Made by a program: the position numbers and the translations under genes
The notes under the pieces: model-generated
Told to the model about the DNA's origin: nothing
Databases searched by the model: none
Seen by the model: only the letters and a program-made list of their open reading frames with translations
Origin: UBA1189 sp045647345
Lineage (GTDB): Bacteria > Bacteroidota > Bacteroidia > Bacteroidales > Bacteroidaceae
Assembly (NCBI GenBank): GCA_045647345.1
Contig: JAZRMG010000110.1
Span: 1 to 7,918, forward strand
Direction: 5' to 3'
DNA: 7,918 nt
In this document: piece after piece, positions 1 to 4,736 of the stretch
Numbering within the stretch: the stretch's first letter is position 1
Layout: each line of letters starts with the position of its first letter

Positions 1-140
1 AGTCGTGCGAAGGTGTCAGAGTTGTAAAGCGTATCCATCGCCTTTTCCAATGTATAGCCATACTTCTCCATCAAGATTTGTATCAGCTCGGCATACATAT
101 CCTCCTGCATCATCTTTATTTGTCCCTCGGTTAGTTTCAT
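1..140 (-). CDS. Small acidic/helical protein, third gene of DUF3791-DUF3990 operon (partial, runs off left edge)
   Basis: The first 46 residues are visible, beginning MKLTEGQIKMMQED and continuing past the window edge. The part seen is predicted to be helical and includes a segment MEKYGYTLEKAMDTLYNSD. Its ATG (138-140) overlaps the TGA of the DUF3990 gene in an ATGA junction, so translation is almost certainly coupled. From memory, small proteins of this type commonly accompany DUF3990/DUF3791 pairs in Bacteroidales; that is recollection, not something the sequence proves. By position it may be part of the toxin-neutralising or accessory side of the module. Its C-terminus and full length are unknown. 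Confidence 0.75.
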   Translation of the reverse strand, partial: MKLTEGQIKMMQEDMYAELIQILMEKYGYTLEKAMDTLYNSDTFAR

Positions 141-616
141 AGTTTTATGAGTTTTGATAACGCCAATACTGTGCCAAAGAAATATTGGAATGTGATGCCT
201 CGTGCATATTGCAGTTCGCGCACAAGTTCTTCTATGCTTATTACCCCTGATTGGTAGCGACGCAGTTGGAATGTCACTCCATCATCAGCAATTGGGCCAT
301 ATACAATATCGTAATCGTGCGTGGGGTGTTGACTATGAATATCTCTGTTCTGTAAGATGAAGTTTGCCCACTCTACACTATAGTCTTCATAGATCTTCAC
401 CTTCAACGCATCGCTCTGCAGCAACGCTTCATCAAACTCGAACTCAGAGACTATGGGTTCTCCCATCAGCAACTGTAGTGTCTTCTGTTCGGCCATTCGC
501 ATAGCTTGGCCTTTGTCTGCCGACAGATAGAAACCCTGACCAAAGTCCTTGTAAGGTTTGGACTTGGTAAGGTCGGGCACTGCCACTTCAACGTTCGATC
601 CATGGTACAGTTTCAT
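137..616 (-). CDS. DUF3990 family protein, ADP-ribosyltransferase-like putative toxin
   Basis: A 159-residue protein. The N-terminus carries YHGS (His5) followed by DFGQGFYLS (Tyr30), the spacing and wording of the His-Tyr motifs of ADP-ribosyltransferase-fold enzymes as seen in DUF3990 proteins. The C-terminal part has YDIVYGPIADD (residues 102-112) and FQYFFGT with Gln144, which resembles the family's third motif. If the fold assignment holds it would bind NAD+ and modify a cytoplasmic target; the target is unknown. There is no signal peptide, so it probably acts in the cytoplasm. It starts 4 bases inside the upstream DUF3791 gene (ATGA) with a strong GGAGGAGG just upstream, and its stop overlaps the next start. 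Complete length suggests an intact gene. Family assignment is recalled from motifs; toxicity is inference. Confidence 0.8.
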   Translation of the reverse strand: MKLYHGSNVEVAVPDLTKSKPYKDFGQGFYLSADKGQAMRMAEQKTLQLLMGEPIVSEFEFDEALLQSDALKVKIYEDYSVEWANFILQNRDIHSQHPTHDYDIVYGPIADDGVTFQLRRYQSGVISIEELVRELQYARGITFQYFFGTVLALSKLIKL

Positions 617-837
617 TTCAGTCCTCCTCCATTATGTCCACAAACTTGCACTATAGCATCCACCGCGTCATCGAACGACTGTGTATGTATCACATCGTAG
701 TACGATGCCAGGTGTGCCAACCCCTTGAAGCGAGCCAGATAGTTATATGCCTGCTTCTCCCCGATGCCAAATCTGCTTGCAAACTCGGCGATCAGCGCTA
801 TAGTATATTTCAGTCTGTTGCTCTCTTCGCGTGACAT
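613..837 (-). CDS. DUF3791 family small protein, putative antitoxin/partner
   Basis: A 74-residue protein starting MSREESNRLKYT. The pattern of a helical start, then YNYLARFKGL, a YYDVIHT motif and a C-terminal AVDAIVQVCGHNGG matches DUF3791 proteins, which are typically about 60-80 residues and encoded next to DUF3990 proteins. The ATG at 835-837 is preferred. The same frame stays open to a TTG at 898-900, but that extension would add a hydrophobic leader not expected in the family and would rely on a rare start. It is first in the operon behind the 941-972 promoter. A role as antitoxin or as the DNA-binding/regulatory half of the module is inferred from small size, first position and translational coupling. 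Confidence 0.8.
   Translation of the reverse strand: MSREESNRLKYTIALIAEFASRFGIGEKQAYNYLARFKGLAHLASYYDVIHTQSFDDAVDAIVQVCGHNGGGLK
623..630 (-). promoter_or_regulatory. Strong Shine-Dalgarno for the DUF3990 gene
   Basis: The minus strand reads GGAGGAGG, six bases before the ATG at 614-616. It lies within the end of the DUF3791 gene and is unusually strong for Bacteroidetes, where such sites are usually weak. It would allow independent as well as coupled initiation of the DUF3990 gene. Confidence 0.65.
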
Positions 838-918
838 GGTCTTACTATTTATGAGGCAAATATAAAAACAAACGAGCAAGATATATGAAATTTGTTTCAA
901 TATTTTGCAGCGAGTGCA

Positions 919-951
919 GTTTATATTCGCAATCTAATCGCAAATATAAAC
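919..951 (-). promoter_or_regulatory. Inverted repeat overlapping -7 box, candidate operator of the DUF3791-DUF3990 operon
   Basis: On the minus strand a perfect 9-bp inverted repeat, GTTTATATT and AATATAAAC, is separated by 15 bases. The left arm covers most of the -7 box (941-948) and the right arm lies just past the expected start of transcription. The spacer contains TTGCGA twice in direct orientation. Its position is ideal for autoregulatory repression, a common property of toxin-antitoxin operons. Binding by an operon product is inference. Confidence 0.55.
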
Positions 952-972
952 AGAATGTTCCTATTCACCAAA
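941..972 (-). promoter_or_regulatory. Bacteroidetes promoter of the DUF3791-DUF3990 operon
   Basis: On the minus strand a TTTG (969-972) is followed after exactly 20 bases by TATATTTG (941-948), an exact match to the Bacteroidetes TTTG/TAnnTTTG promoter. Transcription would begin near 934-936, giving a leader of roughly 98 bases before the ATG at 837. A second TATATTTG occurs at 857-864 but has no -33 partner at the right spacing. Confidence 0.75.
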
Positions 973-1015
973 CTTACAACCCGAAAAGTGTGGGTTGGTT
1001 TATTCTCGTGAAACA

Positions 1016-1310
1016 AGACGCTCGGAAATCCTGTACATTTTTTTTGTAGCATATTGGTAGGAAAAACCTGCGGATTGCTTACGGGGTGTTAAAATCGGAG
1101 GTGTAGACTTCTTCGCTCTCGTGGCAGATTGTCATCGGTTAATCCTGCTTCGCGGGCTTTTCCATCTTCGCACCTCGGCAATCCAAGCGAGCTCGATTGC
1201 TCTCGGTTTGTCGTCGGTTCTCTATTTTCTGCAGACGTTTTGAAGATCCCTAATCGGTCATGGCTGCGTTCTTTTCGTTCGTCTTGTGGATTGGCGGGAA
1301 TAAAGCGATA
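1016..1310. repeat. Direct repeat copy A (left of abi)
   Basis: This 295-bp stretch recurs in the same orientation at 2242-2468. The first 125 bases of both copies align without gaps and differ at about 12 positions (about 90% identical by eye). Copy A then has 79 extra bases (1141-1219) before similarity resumes with CTCTATT and continues to a shared AAAGCGATA end. No transposase, terminal inverted repeats or target duplications are visible. It looks like an intergenic dispersed element, and the two copies bracket the abi gene. Its wording feels familiar from intergenic regions of Bacteroides genomes, which is recollection only. Confidence 0.8.
1141..1219. repeat. 79-base segment present in repeat copy A only, bounded by TCGGTT
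   Basis: The segment ends in TCGGTT (1214-1219), and the same six bases precede it (1135-1140), so loss by slippage or recombination between these short repeats would yield exactly the arrangement in copy B (2361-2366). A further TCGGTT lies at 1203-1208. Whether A gained or B lost the segment cannot be decided from two copies. Confidence 0.6.
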
Positions 1311-1320
1311 TACTATGATG

Positions 1321-1351
1321 TTTTGTCTTTTGCACGAAATTAAAGACAAAA
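1321..1351. promoter_or_regulatory. Perfect 10-bp inverted repeat upstream of the abi promoter, candidate operator
   Basis: The arms TTTTGTCTTT (1321-1330) and AAAGACAAAA (1342-1351) are exact reverse complements around an 11-base loop. The repeat ends three bases before the -33 TTG of the abi promoter. There is no T-run directly after it on either strand, so an operator or upstream regulator site is more likely than a terminator. The loop contains TGCACGA, which recurs at 1454-1460 next to the opposing promoter. Confidence 0.5.
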
Positions 1352-1353
1352 AG

Positions 1354-1384
1354 TTGTTGATCTTGATAAGATGTAGTACCTTCG
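1354..1384 (+). promoter_or_regulatory. Probable abi promoter
   Basis: TTG (1354-1356) is followed after 20 bases by TACCTTCG (1377-1384), one mismatch from TAnnTTTG. Transcription would start near 1390 and give a leader of about 85 bases. That leader contains the hairpin region 1403-1450 in sense orientation. Confidence 0.55.
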
Positions 1385-1394
1385 CTATTGGATA

Positions 1395-1455
1395 TAAAAA
1401 AACCCGGATTCATCACCAGTATCTGAATAACTGGGAGAGGAACGCCCGGGACTGC
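1395..1455 (-). ncRNA. Candidate small antisense RNA over the abi leader
   Basis: A consensus promoter on the minus strand (1460-1490) would start RNA near 1453-1456. The transcript would contain an inner stem CCAGT/ACTGG (1430-1434 with 1416-1420, nine-base loop) and an outer GC stem CCCGG/CCGGG (1446-1450 with 1403-1407), followed directly by seven T residues (1396-1402) as an intrinsic terminator. The product is about 60 nt and fully complementary to the abi mRNA leader, ending about 20 bases short of the abi ATG. Structured RNAs near abiF-type genes have been described (abiF motif), but I cannot test whether this belongs to them. The alternative is that the active RNA is the plus-strand leader itself; the T-run favours the minus strand. 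Confidence 0.5.
1396..1450 (-). terminator. Hairpin plus T-run ending the candidate antisense RNA
   Basis: Five GC pairs (1403-1407 with 1446-1450) enclose a second five-pair stem, followed on the minus strand by seven T residues at 1396-1402. The outer stem is short with a long interior, so it is weaker than the terminator after abi. On the plus strand no T-run follows, so it points one way only. Confidence 0.45.
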
Positions 1456-1459
1456 ACGA

Positions 1460-1490
1460 CAAAGGTACAATATTTATGGAATATAACAAA
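1460..1490 (-). promoter_or_regulatory. Consensus promoter opposing abi
   Basis: On the minus strand TTTG (1487-1490) lies 19 bases before TACCTTTG (1460-1467), an exact Bacteroidetes match and better than the abi promoter itself. The -33 box sits inside the first codons of abi and the -7 box overlaps the likely abi ribosome-binding region, so the two transcription units would interfere directly. Confidence 0.6.
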
Positions 1491-2138
1491 CAATTCTTTG
1501 AAAAAGTTTTCTCCAACAAACGTATGGAGCGCTACTTTGCGCTATATCCCAACAATGAAGAGATAGCAATCAAGCATTATCAGGCAAACATCAAACTGGC
1601 TGAAGCTTTTTACACATCGCTTTCTGTCTTGGAGGTTGCCTTGCGTAATGCTCTCAGTCGAGAGTTGGAAACGATGACAGGACGCGAAGATTGGTATGCC
1701 ATATTCCCTAATACTCCTGGGCTGACTAACCTGAACCGCTATGTAACCAAGGCCACCAAGCAAATAGTTGGTCGCCACGAGACGATAACTCCTTCAAAGA
1801 TTATTGCAGAGCTTACCCTCGGCTTTTGGGTATCGCTGCTCAATGCTGAGTTCGAACTTATCTTGTGGAAGGACCTGCGCCGTGCATTCCCATATCTTCC
1901 CAAGAAAGATCGTCAGCGAAAGACCATTTCAGCACCACTCAATAGATTCCGATCCTTCAGAAACCGTGTGTTTCACAATGAGTCTATATGTTGGAATATG
2001 CAGCGAGTGCAAGAGATTCACAATGAATTGCTACTCCTCTTAGGTTGGATAAACAAAGACCTACCTGCATTGTTGCAAAACTTTGACCGCTTTGATGATG
2101 TGCAAGAAAGGATAAAAACGGAGATGGGTTGGAAGTAG
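1476..2138 (+). CDS. Abi_2 (AbiD/AbiF-type) abortive infection protein, HEPN RNase-like
   Basis: A 220-residue protein matching Abi_2-family abortive infection proteins in length and layout. An N-terminal SNKRMERYF (13-21) precedes a helical core with HYQANIKLAEAFYTSLSVLE (34-53) and EVALRN (53-58). The C-terminal half carries FRNRVFHNE, in which Arg162 and His167 form the RxxxxH motif of HEPN ribonucleases. The family is known to halt phage propagation by killing or arresting the infected cell, presumably by RNA cleavage; the substrate here is unknown. No signal peptide or TM segment, so cytoplasmic. It is a single-gene unit with its own promoter and a strong terminator, bracketed by two copies of a direct repeat and facing an opposing promoter and candidate antisense RNA. 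The ATG at 1476 has only a weak AAAGG upstream, normal for Bacteroidetes. The gene appears intact. Confidence 0.87.
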   Translation: MEYNKQFFEKVFSNKRMERYFALYPNNEEIAIKHYQANIKLAEAFYTSLSVLEVALRNALSRELETMTGREDWYAIFPNTPGLTNLNRYVTKATKQIVGRHETITPSKIIAELTLGFWVSLLNAEFELILWKDLRRAFPYLPKKDRQRKTISAPLNRFRSFRNRVFHNESICWNMQRVQEIHNELLLLLGWINKDLPALLQNFDRFDDVQERIKTEMGWK

Positions 2139-2193
2139 ACTTAGGTAGGCAAAGCGTCGTGCTGGAATATGATTTTTCTGTAAACTTGATAAT

Positions 2194-2226
2194 CTCCCCG
2201 ATTCCGTAAAGAATCGGGGAGTTTTG
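2194..2226 (+). terminator. Intrinsic terminator after abi
   Basis: A perfect 11-bp stem, CTCCCCGATTC (2194-2204) with GAATCGGGGAG (2211-2221), encloses a six-base loop and is followed by TTTTGTT. It lies 55 bases after the abi stop and ends the abi transcript before repeat copy B. Confidence 0.92.
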
Positions 2227-2241
2227 TTATAAGTCTCTACG

Positions 2242-2468
2242 AGACGCTCGGAAATCCTGTACATTTTTTTCGTAGCATATTGGTAGGCAAACCCTGCGGA
2301 TTGCTTACGGGGTATCGGAATCGGAGGTATAGACTTCTTCGTTCTCGTGACGGATTGTTATCGGTTCTCTATTCTTGCTAACACTTTGAAAATTCCTAAT
2401 CGCTCATGGCTGCGTTCTTTTTGATTGGCTTGGGGATTGGACGCGAAGAGGGGAAAGACAAAGCGATA
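2242..2468. repeat. Direct repeat copy B (right of abi)
   Basis: A 227-bp copy of the repeat at 1016-1310, same orientation. It lacks the 79-base internal segment and has about 11 extra bases near the right end, where CGCGAAGAGGGGAAAGAC replaces a shorter stretch. The left edge is sharp (AGACGCTCGG) and lies 16 bases after the abi terminator's T-run. Confidence 0.8.
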
Positions 2469-2471
2469 ATT

Positions 2472-2903
2472 CTACCGCTTCATACATTCTTCATAGAGTT
2501 CCATTTGGTCGAGGAAACTGTTATTACCCACATAGCAACCGCTGTTTCGAGTAATGCTGCTCTTATAAATCAGTCTCATCAATCCGTTAAATGCCAACTT
2601 ATCGAGAGGATTCTCGTTGAGTTGAGTGATATATCTATATGCGACACGACGTCGCATACCATTGTAGTATAGATTATACATCGAACTGTCATTACTTATT
2701 CCACTCAATACACCACTCTGCAAGGCCGTCCGCCACATCAACCATAAGTCAAAGAGCAATGGAGAATATTCCGCTGTAGATAACAGAGGTTCGATGACAG
2801 CTACCACATCTACAGTCTTTCCATTCATATTATGATAGTTGGCATAAGCAAACTCACGGGCATAGACACACTGCCTTTCAAAATCTTCTTCATCGAATAG
2901 CAT
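2472..2903 (-). CDS. Unknown 143-residue protein coupled to the UmuD-like gene
   Basis: I do not recognise a family. The protein starts MLFDEEDFERQ, is rich in aromatic and acidic residues, appears largely helical, has no clear signal peptide or zinc motif, and contains a central LLFDLWLMWR stretch (residues 49-58) too short and charged-flanked for a convincing membrane span. Its ATG (2901-2903) lies inside the last codons of the UmuD-like gene, overlapping by 14 bases in another frame, so the two are translationally coupled. Normally umuC follows umuD; this protein takes that place but is far too short to be a Y-family polymerase and shows none of its motifs. It might be a partner or target of the autoprotease (inference). 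Repeat copy B abuts its stop codon. Confidence 0.72.
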   Translation of the reverse strand: MLFDEEDFERQCVYAREFAYANYHNMNGKTVDVVAVIEPLLSTAEYSPLLFDLWLMWRTALQSGVLSGISNDSSMYNLYYNGMRRRVAYRYITQLNENPLDKLAFNGLMRLIYKSSITRNSGCYVGNNSFLDQMELYEECMKR

Positions 2904-3282
2904 TTGCAGTAACTATGATGGGCTTGTATGCCTTGTTGTTCTCGTTGGCAGGCATCAGAGCCACGTGGTCAGAGTGTATCTCTACCCTCTTCACCGTATA
3001 CTCCCCATCGATGTAACACATCGCTATGCATCCGTTGTAGGGCTCCACTGCACGGTCCACGATGATGATGTCGCCCTCATCCATGCCCGAGTCCACCATC
3101 GACACCCCACTCACGCGGAAGAAGAATGTCGATGCCCTATGCCTAACCAATAGGCTTATCAGGTCCAGTTTTTCCCTTATCTCCTCTGCCGGACTAGGAA
3201 ATCCCGCCTTCACCTCGCCCAAGATGCTGCCCTCAAACGACGCAGCCTCCTCGTCTATTCTATATGGTATAAACTTTTCCAT
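2890..3282 (-). CDS. UmuD-like S24 autoprotease, C-terminally short
   Basis: A 130-residue member of the LexA/UmuD S24 family. The cleavage site is VKAGFPSP with Ala26-Gly27, matching the UmuD Cys24-Gly25 position and the GFPSPA wording. The catalytic serine is Ser61 in SGVSMVDSG and the general base is Lys98 in GEYTVKR, 37 residues apart as in E. coli UmuD (60 and 97). GDIIIVDRA (70-78) and LMPANENNKAYKP (109-121) also fit. In the family, RecA filaments provoke self-cleavage, and UmuD' partners UmuC in translesion synthesis. Here the protein stops after PIIVTANAIR, lacking the final strands (the usual WGVV-type ending), and no umuC follows. The ATG at 3282 gives the expected pre-cleavage length; an upstream ATG at 3360 would add 26 residues overlapping the previous gene. 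It could instead be a specialised regulator of the neighbouring unknown gene. Confidence 0.85.
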   Translation of the reverse strand: MEKFIPYRIDEEAASFEGSILGEVKAGFPSPAEEIREKLDLISLLVRHRASTFFFRVSGVSMVDSGMDEGDIIIVDRAVEPYNGCIAMCYIDGEYTVKRVEIHSDHVALMPANENNKAYKPIIVTANAIR

Positions 3283-3300
3283 GTTTCGATTATATGTCTG

Positions 3301-3308
3301 CGAAGTTA
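3301..3308 (-). promoter_or_regulatory. Possible -7 box of the UmuD-like gene
   Basis: The minus strand reads TAACTTCG, one base from TAnnTTTG, 18 bases before the ATG at 3282. No TTTG is present at the expected -33 spacing, so this is a weak call. It would allow the pair to be expressed separately from the long gene upstream. Confidence 0.3.
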
Positions 3309-3344
3309 CAAAATATTTATCGTATGGCGATGAATATTTCCAAC

Positions 3345-4595
3345 CTATCTCCTTCCCCACTCGCCCAGTTCGATGAGTTCTTCATTGAGGGAGATGCTGC
3401 GTTTCTCTCCTCGCTCGCCCCGTATGATGTAGCAGTTTGCCACGCTATCGTGTGCCACGGCTTGGAAGGCTTGGCGTATGCGTGATATCTTCTCGTTGAT
3501 AGAGTTGTCCAGCGGGTCGCACAGTCGCTCTATCGACTTACGTTGCTTGGTGGTGAGGCGCTTATTGCCCAATATGCGCGAGTATATATCGGTGAGTTCT
3601 TCTTTGTGCTCCTCGAGCAGCTTTATCGCCACACCTTCGGGGTGGCGCAGGTAGAAGATATACACCACCTTGTCTATGGGCAGCATCACCACTTCTTTGC
3701 CATAGTCGGTGAGCAAGAGGCGTGCATCATTGGTCACTTGTAGCATACTAGGCTTTACGGTCATCCTCACCATTTGCTCTATCAGATATTGGCGTATGCC
3801 CGTGTGGCGTAGCTTCTCCACACGCTCCAGTATTTCGCTCAGCAGTTGCTCATCTTCTTTGGTGAGAGTTTCAGGCTCAGGCTCTTCATCGAGAAATAGC
3901 ATACTTGCCCTGTCAAACATTTCGCCTCTTCTCTCATAGTCTACTCGACTTTCCTGTACTTTACAACATTTGCGTTTCTCATCAGCCGTTCTGTAGCGAA
4001 TGCAGCTCCTCTCTTCCTTTTCCGCTTGGTATTTCTTATTCAGTATTCCCCAGTACCCTCTAATCTGCTCGGTGAGGTCATGCTTATTCTCCGCATCGAG
4101 TTGCACGCCCTTCATGGTGGCCACCCAGCAATCCTGCTCATCATCCCATTCCACGCCATCTATCTCCACCAGTGCCGTGCCTATAGGCTCATCCAGTTGG
4201 CATCCCTGCATCTCGAGTAGCTTAGAGGCATTCCATTCCACATCGAGCATCGACGACCCATAGTGGTTAGCAATAGCTTCCATCTCTTTGGGAGCATACA
4301 TGAAGGTATAGCCCCATTGCTTGAATATTTCGCTAATCACATGGTGATTCTTCCCGATGAAGGCATTGACCATCTCGTTGCGGCTATCCTCCAGATACAT
4401 CACCATCTTCTTATGGTTCTTCGATACACTATAGTCGTCCACCACAATCTTGCGTTCTATGATGGTGATGTTCTCACTTGGCGTAGTGTCTTTGATAAAC
4501 GCTTGCCATTCTGCCTCTTCCCTTCTCTTTTCTTCAGATATCTCGGGAGCGGCCTTTATATCTTGATTCTTCCGTTTCTTCAACCATTCAAACAT
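3345..4595 (-). CDS. Unknown 416-residue protein with possible C-terminal winged-helix-like domain
   Basis: I do not recognise a named family. Seen in order: a very charged N-terminus MFEWLKKRKNQDIKAAPE with an EEKRREEAEW helix (1-50); a middle section (60-230) with acidic and aromatic residues and several scattered Cys; an acidic linker DEEPEPETLTKEDE (236-249); and a C-terminal domain (about 285-405) with LTDYGKEVVMLP, YLRHPEGVAIKLL and NSINEKISRIRQAF, ending CYIIRGERGEKRSISL. The last part resembles a conserved domain of uncharacterised Bacteroidetes proteins and loosely the recognition helix and wing of winged-helix regulators; this is inference. The ATG at 4593-4595 is chosen over an in-frame GTG at 4677-4679 because a -7 box (4624-4631) lies between them. 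The gene ends 62 bases before the UmuD-like gene, same strand. Confidence 0.72.
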   Translation of the reverse strand: MFEWLKKRKNQDIKAAPEISEEKRREEAEWQAFIKDTTPSENITIIERKIVVDDYSVSKNHKKMVMYLEDSRNEMVNAFIGKNHHVISEIFKQWGYTFMYAPKEMEAIANHYGSSMLDVEWNASKLLEMQGCQLDEPIGTALVEIDGVEWDDEQDCWVATMKGVQLDAENKHDLTEQIRGYWGILNKKYQAEKEERSCIRYRTADEKRKCCKVQESRVDYERRGEMFDRASMLFLDEEPEPETLTKEDEQLLSEILERVEKLRHTGIRQYLIEQMVRMTVKPSMLQVTNDARLLLTDYGKEVVMLPIDKVVYIFYLRHPEGVAIKLLEEHKEELTDIYSRILGNKRLTTKQRKSIERLCDPLDNSINEKISRIRQAFQAVAHDSVANCYIIRGERGEKRSISLNEELIELGEWGRR

Positions 4596-4623
4596 CACAT
4601 TCAATCTTTTATGTTCTTCCTCA

Positions 4624-4631
4624 CAAATGTA
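4624..4631 (-). promoter_or_regulatory. -7 box for the 416-residue gene
   Basis: The minus strand reads TACATTTG, an exact TAnnTTTG. Transcription would start near 4617, about 22 bases before the ATG at 4595, which supports that start and excludes the upstream GTG. A clear -33 TTTG is missing. Confidence 0.5.
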
Positions 4632-4700
4632 GTAAACTTTTTCTATATATCCACCCCGATCAGGGAGAAACTTTTTCACAAGGCTTGTGGCGGGCGAATG

Positions 4701-4732
4701 TTTGCATGTGGCGACACATCGTTTTATCTTTG
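4701..4732 (+). promoter_or_regulatory. Consensus promoter placing the zinc-ribbon gene on a leaderless or near-leaderless mRNA
   Basis: TTTG (4701-4704) is followed after 20 bases by TATCTTTG (4725-4732), an exact Bacteroidetes match. The next ATG begins at 4737, only four bases after the box, so the expected start of transcription falls at or within the first codon. It is divergent from the promoter of the 416-residue gene. Confidence 0.75.
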
Positions 4733-4736
4733 CGCT

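Larger units (their letters stand above)
952..1320. other. Non-coding interval between the DUF3791 operon and the abi leader
   Basis: I see no convincing gene here. It holds the upstream end of the DUF3791 promoter, then repeat copy A (1016-1310). Open frames exist on both strands (for example 1089-1349 on the minus strand), but they follow the repeat, have Arg-rich low-information translations and lack promoters or ribosome sites. Confidence 0.6.
2139..2471. other. Non-coding interval right of abi
   Basis: This interval holds the abi terminator and direct repeat copy B. I see no gene: the short frames here are repeat-derived on both strands. Repeat B ends only three bases before the stop codon of the next minus-strand gene, so that gene has almost no 3' spacer of its own. 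Confidence 0.6.

Noticed and set aside
838..900. N-terminal extension of the DUF3791 protein resembling a signal peptide
   Set aside because: It depends on a TTG start and is not expected in this family; the ATG at 835-837 gives the usual length.
1089..1470. Two overlapping minus-strand open frames of 86 and 70 codons in the repeat A/abi leader region
   Set aside because: They follow the repeat and the antisense promoter region, have low-information Arg/Ser-rich translations, and one starts upstream of the predicted transcript start.
1016..2468. Composite transposon formed by the two direct repeats
   Set aside because: The repeats contain no transposase, terminal inverted repeats or target duplications.
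2472..2903. A truncated umuC
   Set aside because: The protein shows none of the Y-family polymerase motifs and does not resemble the UmuC N-terminus.
3062..3376. Plus-strand open frame of 104 codons
   Set aside because: It is antisense to the UmuD-like gene, whose catalytic motifs are clear.
4596..4679. 28-residue N-terminal extension of the 416-residue protein
   Set aside because: It requires a GTG start and would span the -7 box at 4624-4631.
4263..4736. Long upstream extension of the zinc-ribbon ORF
   Set aside because: It lies antisense to the 416-residue gene and upstream of the consensus promoter at 4701-4732.
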